This document shows positions 49,098-61,021 of a stretch of DNA of 64,000 nt, piece after piece. This stretch comes from Manduca sexta (lineage: Eukaryota; Arthropoda; Insecta; Lepidoptera; Sphingidae): NCBI RefSeq assembly GCF_014839805.1, contig NC_051138.1:13886983-13950982 (forward strand), given 5' to 3'. Numbering within the stretch: the stretch's first letter is position 1; each line of letters starts with the position of its first letter. The notes below the pieces were generated by a model. It ran no database searches and had not been told where the DNA came from. It saw nothing but the letters and a program-made list of their open reading frames with translations. The position numbers and the translations under genes are program-made.

Positions 49098-49285
49098 TGT
49101 TGTAAATATGGTATATGTTCTTAGTAATTAAATAAAGTTAGTAAAAGATGTTATTGACATGAGTGTAATTATTTCTGTTTATTTCGGACTAAAGAGAAGT
49201 AACTATGGCAAACAAAATACAATTAGTTCTAAAAATAGAACATATAAAAAATAATAAGTCACGACGAAGGTTACAATCTCCAACA
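49098..49285 (-). repeat. Copia 5' LTR, 188 bp
   Basis: Bounded by TGTTG and CAACA. On the minus strand it begins TGTTGGAGATTG and ends TTTACAACA, directly followed by the PBS-like sequence. The five bases outside it, ATTAT (49286-49290), equal 38158-38162 in copy 1 and are the expected 5-bp target duplication. Confidence 0.82.
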
Positions 49286-52200
49286 ATTATTTAATAATCT
49301 GACCAGACAAATTGAAAACGTGCTTTAGGAGCTCAACTTTTGCTATTTCGTTTTAACATTCACGTTGTCCGTACAAGAAATAAGTTCCGTATTTTATCTC
49401 AACATGGCAAGAATTTTTATTTCTGGCCAAGCTACAAACCTGGTCTTGCCGTAGTAATAAAATTATTTTTCGGATTATTTATATAATAATTTTCTCTCGA
49501 CATTTCGAAGACTTTACAGACTTCATAGTCACGGGGGGACAAAGGTGCGGGTCGTCCGAAAAGTCAAGATCTACTTACATTTTCTCACTTATCCAAAGTA
49601 AAAATGTTTAGCCCTTGATAGTTCGATATACAGAGAATGAGCGCACAGTGTCTTAAAGGCTGTCCGCTAGACTTTTGGGTTCTGGTCTAATTAAATATAT
49701 AATAAATAAATAATAGCAGCCCTGTAGTGTATACTGTCCCACTGCTGGGCACGAGCCTCCTCTACTACTGAGACAGATTAGGCCTTAGTCCACCACGCTG
49801 GCCTAGGGCGGATTAGTAGACTACACATACTCTCAAAATTTCTGACGTATGCAGGTTTTCTCACAATGTTTTCTTTCACCTTTAAAGCAAGCGATAATTC
49901 ACAAAGAACACACACAATATTTTATCTAATTAAATTTAAAACATGATCTCAGGCGTGTGCTTCTTCTCTACGATAGTTCATCAAAACTTCTAAGGCCACA
50001 ATAAAATTCTAACAACCCAAAGCACATAGGTTAACTGAAGATAATCCATCATAATAATTTGTCCGCCCACCGCACGACATAAGAGCCACCGTACTACGGA
50101 AATCAACTTGCATATTGCCCTATCCTCTTTCCTCGTATGGAAATTACACGACGTATCTTCGGGCAGGTATAGATAGAATAAGCTTTTATATAAAAAGTCG
50201 TTTTTACTCCACTTGCAGACAAGCTGAGTCTTGCGAATAAGCGCCGTAAGAAACATGAATATTTCAGACATGACAAGTAGTTGGAATGCTTTGATAGCGT
50301 AGTTCTATTGCATGCGCGATACGGCCACCGCTCTGATGTCCCGAGTTCGAATCTGTAAAAAATGACTTTTTCTTGCATTCTTAATAATTAAAAATATTAT
50401 ATATAATAGTCAAATTGAACAAAAGATGAATATAGTAACAAATAGGATAGTTGACAACTTTTCCAAAATATATCGAAATAACAATTTTCAGAATCCACGC
50501 AATAATAAATAAGTTATAAAGCTTTAAAATTTGGCGGAAAGGGAAGCTGTCAAATTACAGTAATAGTGACATGTGACGTCACCCAGTGCCACCAGCCATA
50601 ACGCTGGGTGAATGAGAAAAGGACAGCGCGATAACCCCATCACTTTTGCTCGTAACAATATTTCAAATATTCAAATAACTGCTTTATTTTTCAACCAATT
50701 TTGATGCTGATTTGACAAAAGATTTTTTTTCATAACATTTTCTGCTGTATACAAAATAATAAACTAAATTAAACATAACTAGCCTATTGAAATTAATAAA
50801 TAGGTTCTCGTAGGAACCATTCAGATAAGTTACCGTGCAAATTGTATCTCCTTTTATTCCTCAGAGCGTGACGCAAAATGGCATCAACGAATTTTCAATA
50901 TTTTTATTAATTACGTCAAAAAACCAAGAATAATGGAACGATCGTTACTTCCATAACATTTCTAAACTAAATTGTGCCAGACTACTGGTTCATTTTAACT
51001 GGATGCAAAACAACCTGTCGTATGTTATCATTTTGTTAACAATTTGAACTCGCCTCAGGTCGTCGTGCGTCCTGTGGATATAGCATGCTATCAATAATAA
51101 ATCTGTTGTGATTTATGACGGAGTTAGTTTGACGAATGTAGGTTTTAGGCTGCTAAGGTTAACAAACAATACCTATTAATCTAGAGGTTTGCTGGTGGTA
51201 GGAAATATTTCATATCCGGATAGCGACCACCGTACACAAGGTGTTAAAACCCGTCATAGTGGCCCATGTAAGTGTGTCGCGTTTCGGGATCAGCCTGTGT
51301 ATATCCGGTTCAAACAGGCCGGCATGCAGCATATCCCGACCGAATCATCTTCGTGAAATTATCTGTTTTCTGTATGCCACTTATCTTAAACGCGATGCGG
51401 TGCGTTTGCTTGTTACACACTGTCAAAATGACGTGGCATAGAGTAAGGCCCTGTTCATTTGCCGTGTTTTCATTTAACACAAAAGGATTGCCGCGTTGTT
51501 CCGCGTGGAGTATCATCATCAGTCAGACGCGCGGTAATTGCGCAGCCCTACAGCGTGCTTGTGGCAACCCTGATCTACGGCTCCTTCCTGCTTCATATAT
51601 TGTACTGCGTGAATGTACGGTCTGTTTGTTGAGTTTAGTATGTGTTTTTGCGTGAGTATGCGATTGTGTAATGTTGCCAATGGATTAGAAATAGTGAGTG
51701 ACAATCGTTTTATTATAATTTAATTTTGGTTTTTGTGAGTATGTACACGATGAAGTTAATTATGAAAGCATAAAAAAACATATACTTACATACATACATA
51801 GTATCACGGCATAATCTCGCAGGGGTAGGCAGAGATTACGGATTGCCACTTTGCACGATTCTGGCATACTTCTCTCGCTTCTTCCACCTTCACCTATCTT
51901 TTCATGTATTCCGGCGGGTTCAAGGTCCTTTTGACCTGGTCATTACTAAAAATGTCAAATACCTGACATTCGAAAGTTCACATTTGACTTATAAATTCTC
52001 TTGTCAGTCTCCTATCATCCATCGTCTCCAAATGCCCAAATCACCTTAGCATATATACTAAATATAAAATGATATTGTTTTACAGTTGGGCAAATAGAAC
52101 GTACAAAATATTTAATAATTTAAGTGCAGACGTCTACTATGTCATAGATATAATATTAAAAATATGTTGCTTTTATTCTATAAAAGTTATGAAAAGAAAA

Positions 52201-55200
52201 ATTGCTTTAATAAATTCAACATAAAAGTAATAATTTTTGTCGTAAAATATAGAGGAAAATTACCGCACACGAAGTGTTCATTTTAAAATACAAAATTATT
52301 TTATATTGAAGTAAAATAAAATTATATTTTGTAAATGGTCATGAATAGCGGTTTTAGATATAATAAAAATATAATTTGAGATAATATTTGTATGATTTTA
52401 TTTTTCTCAAATATTATGTTTATTTTCATTATTCACGACTCAGAGGTAGAAAAATAAATAGAATAGATAAAAGTGTTATACCCTGAAACCAGACAGCCAA
52501 TATATACACTGATACAGCCTTGCAATTACAGAAGATCAAACTTATTTAAACACTTTTACAATTAATCCCACGCCCCCATTTATTATTAGTATTCTCGTTA
52601 CTTTAAATGTTCTTTTTACATTTTTAGATATATATTCTTAAAAAAGTAATGACCGTTCAGATGGCGAAGCTCACGACCCAAGCCACCGGCGGTTAGGGAT
52701 TCAAAGTGAAGAATCTTCTCACAATGCGCGCCGTGTCCAGCAATACTGCCTTCTGCATCTGGCCTCCGACCCAACGGCCAATTGAGGTTCTGAAGATGTG
52801 GGTCGAGGGTCTTTATTATTGTTATTATTTAATTACAACGAAGTGGTTTGTCTACATTTGGTGTTAGGTGAAAAGAAGTCCTAGCAAAATGTCAACTAGT
52901 ACGAGAAGACCATGCTCCTTTAATGGTTGGCAGAATAGAAGATTTCTTCAATTGTTACATTCCAAAACGAACACTAGAATCATTAAAGGTACCCAATTAT
53001 CATTGAATTCATTTAAAATTAATTGAAAACTAAAAAGTACATTCGCAAACGCAAATCAATTTGGGGTTATAGAAAAAAAACTCTTATTTTTGATTAAATT
53101 TGTTCTTACGTTGGAACTGCTTGGGCTTTGATAATTCTGGAATTTCAATATTGAATCGAACGTTTGCTCCACAATTATAGTAGAACCTAAAGCTTTTATT
53201 TTAAACGATTAAATCGATCTCTAACACTAAATTCTCTCTCTCTCTCTCTGTCACTCTCACACGCAAATCCGGAGAGCAAATATAGATCTGCTACCGGCCT
53301 TTAAGGAAAATAGTAGAAAGTAGAAATGGCAGGAGAAGATTTAGGGGTTTTCAAAATCTCACACCCACACTCAACAACACAGCCAGCTAACATTTCATAT
53401 GATCATTGCATTGTTGGGCATCCAATAAGGCTTCTTCGGAAAACCCTAGAGACTGTCAGGGCTGAGAGTAATTGGAATTCTCGCATCAGATCCTGTGTAG
53501 TTTAAGTTAAAACGGTAATGCATAACAGCTTTCATATTCTTCTATGCCTTCCCTTATTTAATAGTACTATTTATGACAATATTAATATTTATGAACACCT
53601 GATTTACGAAGATATTTAGAAACAATTAATGAAAAACAGCGAAACAATAAACAACACTAATTGAAATAAACTGAACACATAAGTAAATAATGAAAACAAT
53701 AACACGTTTGTACAGCGTTAACAATAAAACGTGGTGCTTGTGTTTAACAGCCTCGATACGTGCCGCGAATGCCTTTTGTATGTGTACTGGCAATTGGTGT
53801 TCAATCCTCGTATTTGGAATAAAATAACAATGGACTGTTACTAAGCAATGTGTGCTAGTCTAATACAGTTGTCTAACGTGTTAACTCTATTCAATAAAGT
53901 TCCTATTCGACGGAAAACCTTGTTTATTTTCCATACTTTGGGGTTTTCTGTGCGTCTGTATTGGTACCTTGTTTATATAATTATTGATTATGATTATATG
54001 ACAGTCTAGGTGGCGTAGTTTTAATTGTACACGGTACAAGTACTGTCCTGCGTTCGAATCCTGGGTCGGGCCAAAAATAATTGTGACTAGGTTTTTCCAT
54101 TTCAAAAATTACTCAGTCGCAGCTCGGAGTCAGGAAGTTGACGGTGTGATACCCCGGGCCTCGGAAAGCACGTAAAACTGTTGGTCCTGCGCCTGATCCC
54201 TCTCCGGTCAGGTTGGATCGCCGTCTCACCGGACTGTGAGATTGAAAGAACAGAGATTGCACCTGTGTATTGCGCACGCACTTGTTTACTATAATATATC
54301 CTGCGTACTTTGGCTGATCTCCGTTAAGATTGGCCGCCATGGCTGAAATTCGGCTAGGGGGGATTCATAATTATTACTCGTGGCTCTTTTTTTTCCTGAA
54401 TAAATGTAGGCCGTGCCCTTTGCAAAGACTTATGCTATCTCCATATTTAATTTCATCGAAATCTGTTCGGTAGTTTTTAAGTTTATCGCGTTCAGACAAG
54501 AAGACACAGGCGGGAGACTTTGTTTTATAATATTTTTTTAGAACTTCTCAAGAGGAACAATTCCGGCTAACATATGTCTTGCGGAATATTAACTAAAGAT
54601 AAAAATAACGAAATCAGTTTAGCAGTTCCTGAGATTAGTGCGTTCAAACACACAAACAATATCTTCAGCTTTTATATATTTTAGGATAGAATAACAAAGT
54701 GCGACTCGCGACTTCGCACCCGTCATATAACTTTCCCGCTACTAGAGGGCCTAAAATGCTGTGGCCATCTGTACGACGTTAGTGCCGTCTAGAGGATTTA
54801 GGCCTTCTTCGCTACGCTGACCTACTGCGGCTTTGCAGACTTCACATACTTTCGAAATACTTAAGGAGGATTCTTAGGCGTGTAGGTTTCCTCATTATGT
54901 TTTCCTTCACGATTAAAGCGACCGATAATTGACATAAAATGCAACTGTAACTTCGATCATTCGAAAGTATATGCCTTATGTTTTGAAGCTGATTTTTACT
55001 CGGAAATCTGTTTCATTCCCAACTAGGCCATCGCGTACTTAATCTTTATTAATCCGGACAAATCGGAAAGTCAACGAATTCATCGATTTTTATAAGAACA
55101 CTTATTTACGTCGCCGTATTGATGGTATTACAAATGCTAGGTTCCTTGTATGATTAGGTAGTTATTCGCTTTGTTTATTTTTGCCGCCAGGCATTGTTTT

Positions 55201-58018
55201 ATGTCGGTTCGAATGACAAAATAGTTACTAAGCTTTATGAAGGTAATCGTTGCGTTCCTTCAACGGTTAAATACAAATACCTACGTTAAGTTTATAATAA
55301 GTGTGTTACCAAATATATGAATATCAAGACCTAATAGGTAACTTAGGTCTCAAAAGTCCATGCCATCAGGTCAAGTAAGTTACACCATACAATTTATATA
55401 TTATACTAATGAATTTGGAGAACAAGAACAGTGTTTGCCATGCGTTGTTATAGTTTGAAATCCGCCAAGCTTAAATGAAACTTATAGTAAACGCATAAAG
55501 TTAACTATGGGCAAAACATACCAGAGCTAGATTCCAAGATAACAATTTGTGATCAAATGCGTCCACGGAACCGGAGTCCGGTAATCGCAGTTAACTTTAA
55601 TTAACTTATTAAAATGCACGAATTGCAGTCTGTTAATTGGTGAGTTAGGGACATGTGTCTGAAACTCTGATCGGTTCAAAATGATTCCTCACTGTAATAA
55701 GCTTATAAGTTCACGCTTTCCCAGTGAGATTAGATAGAGACGCACTTAACATGGCAAATTTTATGATCTTTAAATTAGGCTATACTTAATTGACGAAAGA
55801 GGAAAATTCTCATATTACTTTTTGAACGGAGACGCCATATTCTTCTGCACGCGATTATAAGTGCAGTTGAGTTCAGATAGAATGTAGACTGGCAAGAGAT
55901 TATTCCTCGTCAGTCGACGCGATTATGCCAGCCTGTTCGAACTCATTTTATTCTTCGAAATTGAAGTAAGTAAAAAAACCCTCAAGTATTCCGAAGAGTA
56001 AAGTTTATCCAATAAGCAGGCCTGTAGCCCTGAATTAGTATTATCATTAACATTCCCAACGCGTGGCAGCCCTACTCGCCCCTTACACGGCATGTCAAAG
56101 TGAAACTTTGTTGGCTCGAAACAAATGAAATGTTCTGGTTAAGGTATCATAATATGTTTGTTTGTGGTTTGTGTTAATTTTTATTGTTTTTTTTTTGGGT
56201 AACATGATAATTTATGACTATCTTACTCCTTTATTATAAACAGGGACGTTTGTGAAACTGTCCGCAGGTTGAAATAAACTCAGAAACCGTTGAATTTGAA
56301 AACGTTCCTATATTAAATTTTAAAGGCCGAAATATCCATGCATATTAATTATTTTTACGTTTTTCTTTCAACTGCAAGAACTAATCACTAACTAGACGTG
56401 AATTTAAATTCTTTACTTGTCAATACTTGTTTAGTTACCCAGATTAAAGGTGAAACAAAATGTATGAAAAATGGACCTTAAGCTATAACCTTAAAGTTTC
56501 TCCCAACGATTCTGAGATTCGGCAGCCACCATTTTCACGGAGGGGCATAGTTTTATTAAATGTTCCAAGTTATGTATAAAATATAAAATCAACTCCATTG
56601 AGTCTTTGTCCAAACCCGTACGCAACGAAATTATCACTTTAGAATGCACTTTAATGTAATTCCCCAGACACACAATTGCAGCAATCAGCGACCGTTAAGT
56701 GCAATCTAAGGCCCCAAATTGTTTTTTAACGTGAAACCACAGATATCTCAAGCAATTAGTTGCAAAACTATCCATTAGCCTTCTATACCTGCATACATGC
56801 TCTCTAACGAGTACGAGTACGACTACCGCACTGAGGTCCTGGGTTTGAATCCCGGATCGAGCGAAAGCAATGGTGACTGGGTTTTTCTATCTTACAAATT
56901 ACTCAGTCGCAACTCGGAGTCAGGAAGTTGGCGGTGTGATACCCCTGTACCTCGAAAAGCACGTAAAGCCGTTGGTCCTGCGCCTGATCTGTCTCCGGTC
57001 ATGTCGGATTGCCGTCTCATCGAACTATGAGAGTGAAGGAACAGAGAGTGCACCTGTGTGTTGCGCATACACTTGGGTACTATAATATGTCTTACGTACT
57101 TGGCTGATCTCTGGTGAGATTGCCTGCTGTGGCCGATATTCGGTTAGAGAGGAAGCACATACTTTCTACCCTCTAAGGAGTAAGGAGAGTTAAAATCAAT
57201 CCATACTACGCTATTTTAAGCTACTTGAAGTCTATTGTTGCACATAGGTTTCCGCTAAGGATTTCCTGATAGCCAATAACGGCCTGAGCAAAAACTTACA
57301 TCACTTTACCCGACACAGTTTTGAATCCGAGACCACATTTATTCCGCAATACGACTATGCCACCAAGTAGTAGAATTCTATATATTCATACACAATATGT
57401 AAGCACATTACAAAGTTGCAGAGATCAGTCCGCTCAACACGACCGCAGAACGGGCGTGCCGCCACCGAACTCGGATAGAGACCTAAGTCAGACTATATGC
57501 AGTTGAATGGAACGCAGTACTACAATATTTTATTTTTATAAGAATGCCCAGACTAGACCAGCGTGATGGACTAAGGTTTAAACCGTCTCAGTAGCAAAGG
57601 AATCCCGATTTCAGCAGTGGGCAGTATATAATAAAGGATAGTATAGGTGAATAAAGCAGATACGAAGAGCTGATCAACATCATAGCCTATAACCAAAATT
57701 TCGAACTCTCAGTTACAAAGTATCACCCATTTATTGTTTCTAAGGCAAAAAACACGATGGGTAGACACACTTACACACGGTATCACACACTTAAGTGGTA
57801 GATATTAGGTATCGGTAGTAAGTTACATGGACGCATGACTATCTCTAGGGGAGGCCTGCATCTAAAGTGGTATCTTGCTCTGTCATTAAAAATATCACTA
57901 TGAATTTCGCACAAAACGTTAATAATATTGATTTGATTTAATAGCAACTTTAAATCTATTTTGTCAAATTTTATAATATATATTTTAATTGTCAAGAAAT
58001 AAAAGGTCTTTATATATT
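49286..58018 (+). repeat. Long direct repeat, copy 2 (~8.7 kb)
   Basis: Counterpart of 38158-47279, same order and orientation. It begins exactly at the copia LTR edge and continues past the point where copy 1 meets the N gap (47279 corresponds to about 58018). It holds duplicates of all repeats described in copy 1. 53807-53936 replaces 42686-42806 with unrelated sequence. The counterparts of 43680-43918 and 44179-44318 are missing. Confidence 0.95.
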
Positions 58019-58569
58019 TTTTTTATTTTTATTTATTACAATTGTTAAAGGGTAAGGCTCATATTTTTAGCGCATTTTGTAAAATGTTTGTGTCCGAAGA
58101 GTTAAAAAAAAATAAAAAAAATATAATAAATCTACTTTTTATAAAAATGAAATATAGTACGTATAATTTTTTATTATGTCAAATTTTTTCATAAACATAT
58201 TTCTAGTATTTATTTTTCCACATTAAAATAAAAAATGTTCGACTTTTTCATTCCATACATTTTGTTGGTGTCCGCATACGCCCACTCTACACAAATCATT
58301 ACACATATAATTTTTTATCATTATAACTTTTTATTTTTCGTATATATCTTGTTCTATAGGATATTAACTACGAAAAAAAACGACAACAACTACAATTAAT
58401 CACCCCGTATTGTTTATATTAACAACTTAAGAGGTGTCCCAAATTTTATTCTCTTGTAACACGTCAGTTGTGTAACGCGATATTTCCTGGTCTTGTTTAT
58501 AATCTACCATAAAGAATTAATTTATTTAAAGTGACAATACTAGCTCATCGTACTTGACACATTCCTGAA

Positions 58570-58905
58570 CAATTCCGCCATCTTTTTTTCGTGTTAGTTG
58601 GAAGAACGTGTTGGAGCAGACTGTTTGTCGTTAAGAAAAGGTAAGATTTATTCCTTGGAATTATCATTAATTAAATAGTTGTCCTGAGTTTTTGTTTTAA
58701 ATCATACACAACAATCATGTCTTTGTTGAACTATGACAGTTTTTGAAGGCTATATTTATTACTTTACATGTTATGATTTTTTTTAGGTTAGTTCGTGTTG
58801 TAAATTACATCCGTTGTGCGACAGAGTGACACAAATTGTGCGACGTATTACAACGGAAATTATAAAGGAAAGTGTAGATTGTAATATTTAAGAACAATAA
58901 AATTT
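58570..58905 (+). other. Two-exon non-coding transcript skeleton inside the TIR element
   Basis: A donor-like AAAAG|GTAAGATT at 58641 and an acceptor-like TGATTTTTTTTAG ending at 58786 bracket a 146-base candidate intron. AATAAA follows at 58896-58901. The flanking exons contain no long ORF. This looks like UTR and splice parts left from a transposase gene after internal deletion. That is inference from sequence signals only. Confidence 0.5.
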
Positions 58906-58954
58906 TTGATCACTACACAAACTGTATTTATTTTTCCACAACATTTATAAAACA

Positions 58955-59835
58955 CTAGCTGACCCGGCAGACTTCATACTACCTCATGGATAAATAAAAG
59001 ACCTAATCTTTTGTATAAAATGATTTTAAAACAAACAAATCGAATCCGTATTTAATAAAAAAGCATTTATTGAATAAATAATTTAGCCTATCTCCTACAT
59101 TGTCACTCACTAAAGAACGCAATTCTGACATAGCAATACGACTATTTTCTTGATCTGTCTGTCTCTGGTCATCAGTGTGGTTAGCACGTGAGGTAGCTCT
59201 TCGCACATTTGATTGACTACGACGACCTAAGTCAGGTCGTCTTCTCCTCGGCATCGTAAATTGTAATTAATCAAAGTGAGAAAATTTCCCGCTCATTTAG
59301 CAGTAAAGTGTCACTATCACAAAAAAGAGCACATTATTTGGAATGTCACTATCACAAAGGATCACCAAAGTAAAGAAAGTTCTCGCGCACGTAACCACAA
59401 AGATAGATATAATATAAAAAAATAATCGGACAGATTAACAACTGAAGTTAGCTAAAATTGAGTTTCTCGAAGCCGACCACTATTTATGTACTATGTATTT
59501 TGAGACTATGCAATTTTGTCGCGTTCGCGATTCACTTTCACTTTTGTTGAGTTTCAGAACGCGATATTAGATCCTCCAACGCGCACGCGAATTTGAACTT
59601 TATGCAGCGGTAATAAATTACAAATTGACTCTACGTATTAGTTAGAAAACGTTTGTATGGGAAATAGAAAAATGCTATTTGAGGATTTTCCCGGCAATTA
59701 TTCGAATTTTTCTCACCTTTTAAATCTTCCCTAGACCTCCACGAATAATTCAAGACCAAGATAAGATAAATCCGTTCAGCCGTTCTCGAGTTTTAGCGGG
59801 ACTAACGAACAGCAATTGATTTTTATATATATAGA
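58955..59835 (-). mobile_element. Non-autonomous Helitron with helicase-ORF remnant, 881 bp
   Basis: On the minus strand it starts after A with TCTATATATATAAAAATC. It ends GCCGGGTCAGCTAG followed by T, canonical Helitron borders. The first ~400 bp match the Helitron at 11631-12374. The 3' end resembles that at 12765-13058 (GTCGGGTCAGCTAG). It carries an ORF fragment at 59003-59254. Confidence 0.88.
59003..59254 (-). pseudogene. Fragment resembling the N-terminus of a Helitron replicase/helicase ORF
   Basis: An 83-codon frame starts MPRRRRPDLGRRSQSN, with an Arg-rich start and an acidic-polar helix after it. Starts of this type open the long Rep/helicase ORF in many insect Helitrons (recalled, not searched). 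The last ~25 residues (hydrophobic, Phe-rich) look like non-coding read-through. No Rep or helicase motif is present, so it cannot be a functional replicase. Confidence 0.5.
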
Positions 59836-60527
59836 TAATTTAAAAATAAGTCAGCTGAATCTTAAAATAAACAACTTAATAATACGTCATATATAATGAA
59901 AAATATATACAAAAAATCATGTTTTTAATTTAATATTATTATTTATTTTATCAATTTATTACACACAAAATAATTCGAAAACTAAATACAAACATACATA
60001 AAAAATGAAATGTATATACCACTCACTTATTTAAAAAGCAAAATAAGCTCTGTCAGTGTTACTGTGTAAAAAGGTTTACAAATTCTGTTGTAACACATTA
60101 TTTCAGTTGTGACACCTTCTGTTGTGATCTCCTGTATGCAATAGCGCTAAAAATATGAGCCTTACCCTAAAGTTTTTTCAGTAACTGATTACGATGTCTT
60201 TCAAATCGATAAAACAGTGCTTGCAATTTACTGGTTGGCGGCAAAAATAGACATTGCAGTAGACTCCCGCATGCAGGAAATCGGTAGTTCGTATCAAGTA
60301 CCTAATATGCGCGGAACAATGACAACGAATCCAGCGGCCGCGACGATCTACGAACATCAATTTGCTTTTACCCCGCGACGACATTAAACCACATAACAAA
60401 ATAACGAAACGCGGAATTACTTCACAAATCTGAGTATTTCTCAAAATACATGTACTTTCATAACGAAATAGTCGGAAATTTTCTGTATAATCTGTCTTTT
60501 TCTTGTTTGTATTATTATTTTTTTTAT

Positions 60528-60715
60528 TAATTTGAATGACGACATCAGATTGCCATTCGCCTGACTTTAAGCGATACAACCGAACATAAACAGTAGAAAC
60601 ACCAACCAACACCTTAAATCACAAAGCATTGTTTGGTATTTCACTGCGTTCTCCATCCTGAGACATGAGATGTTAAATGTACAGTAGTTACACTGACGAC
60701 AGTGTGAATTAATGT
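60528..60715 (+). repeat. SINE-like family A fragment
   Basis: TTGCCATTCGCCTGACTTTA, AACAGTAGAAACACC, CATCCTGAGACATGAGATG and CAGTAGTTACACTGACGACA in family order. 60228-60290 holds a separate piece of the family's 3' part (GGCGGCAAAAATAGACATTG). The ORF at 60178-60612 on the minus strand spans both and is not a gene. Confidence 0.65.
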
Positions 60716-60748
60716 ATTCGTTCTAACAAAATATAATCTATAGAATAA

Positions 60749-61018
60749 CCCCCTTATTCATAGACTTTTTTATCTAAGCTCTATCTTTGCTTTGATAACT
60801 AGTCTGTTTCTCAGTGCTGACGGCATGGCAGCCCTCGCAGTGCGTAGACATAGGGCCGTTGTGATTGGCTAATATTGAGATACAACTTGAATCTAATTGG
60901 CTGTCAGATAAACAAAGCTGAACAAACAGCAAGCTGTCAAATAAATAAAGCTGAGAAACAGACTTGTTATCACAGAAATGCTCCGTCCTTAGATAAATAA
61001 AGTTTATGAATAAGGGGG
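60749..61018. mobile_element. Harbinger-like MITE, 270 bp, TAA target duplication
   Basis: The ends read CCCCCTTATTCATA in inverted orientation. Inverted similarity extends about 60 bp inward (TTTATCTAAG, then GATAAC.AGTCTGTTTCTCAG). TAA flanks both sides (60746-60748 and 61019-61021), fitting the 3-bp TWA preference of PIF/Harbinger elements. No ORF. Confidence 0.85.
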
Positions 61019-61021
61019 TAA

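Larger units (their letters stand above)
47780..49285 (-). mobile_element. Copia-type LTR retrotransposon, 5' part only
   Basis: On the minus strand: 5' LTR (49098-49285), a PBS-like start (CGTTATCAGCACGAAC), then gag from an ATG at 48994, a CCHC knuckle and a protease motif. The element runs into the N gap, so integrase, RT, RNase H and the 3' LTR are not in the window. Reading frames are broken near 48922 and 47930. Its LTR edge coincides exactly with the start of long-repeat copy 2. Confidence 0.88.
58049..60168 (+). mobile_element. 2.1-kb TIR DNA transposon, non-autonomous, with nested Helitron
   Basis: Termini 58049-58073 and 60144-60168 are exact inverted repeats of 25 bp (GGGTAAGGCTCATATTTTTA at the core). 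If the element starts at GGG, four bases (TAAA) repeat on both sides as a possible target duplication. Subterminal TTGTAACAC-like words occur at both ends. It contains splice-like sites and AATAAA but no transposase ORF. A Helitron at 58955-59835 is inserted in it. Superfamily not assigned. Confidence 0.8.

Noticed and set aside
58049..60168. piggyBac assignment because TTAA lies beside the left end
   Set aside because: The right flank reads TAAAG and not TTAA, and the ends start GGG and not CCC. Only a TAAA repeat is consistent on both sides.
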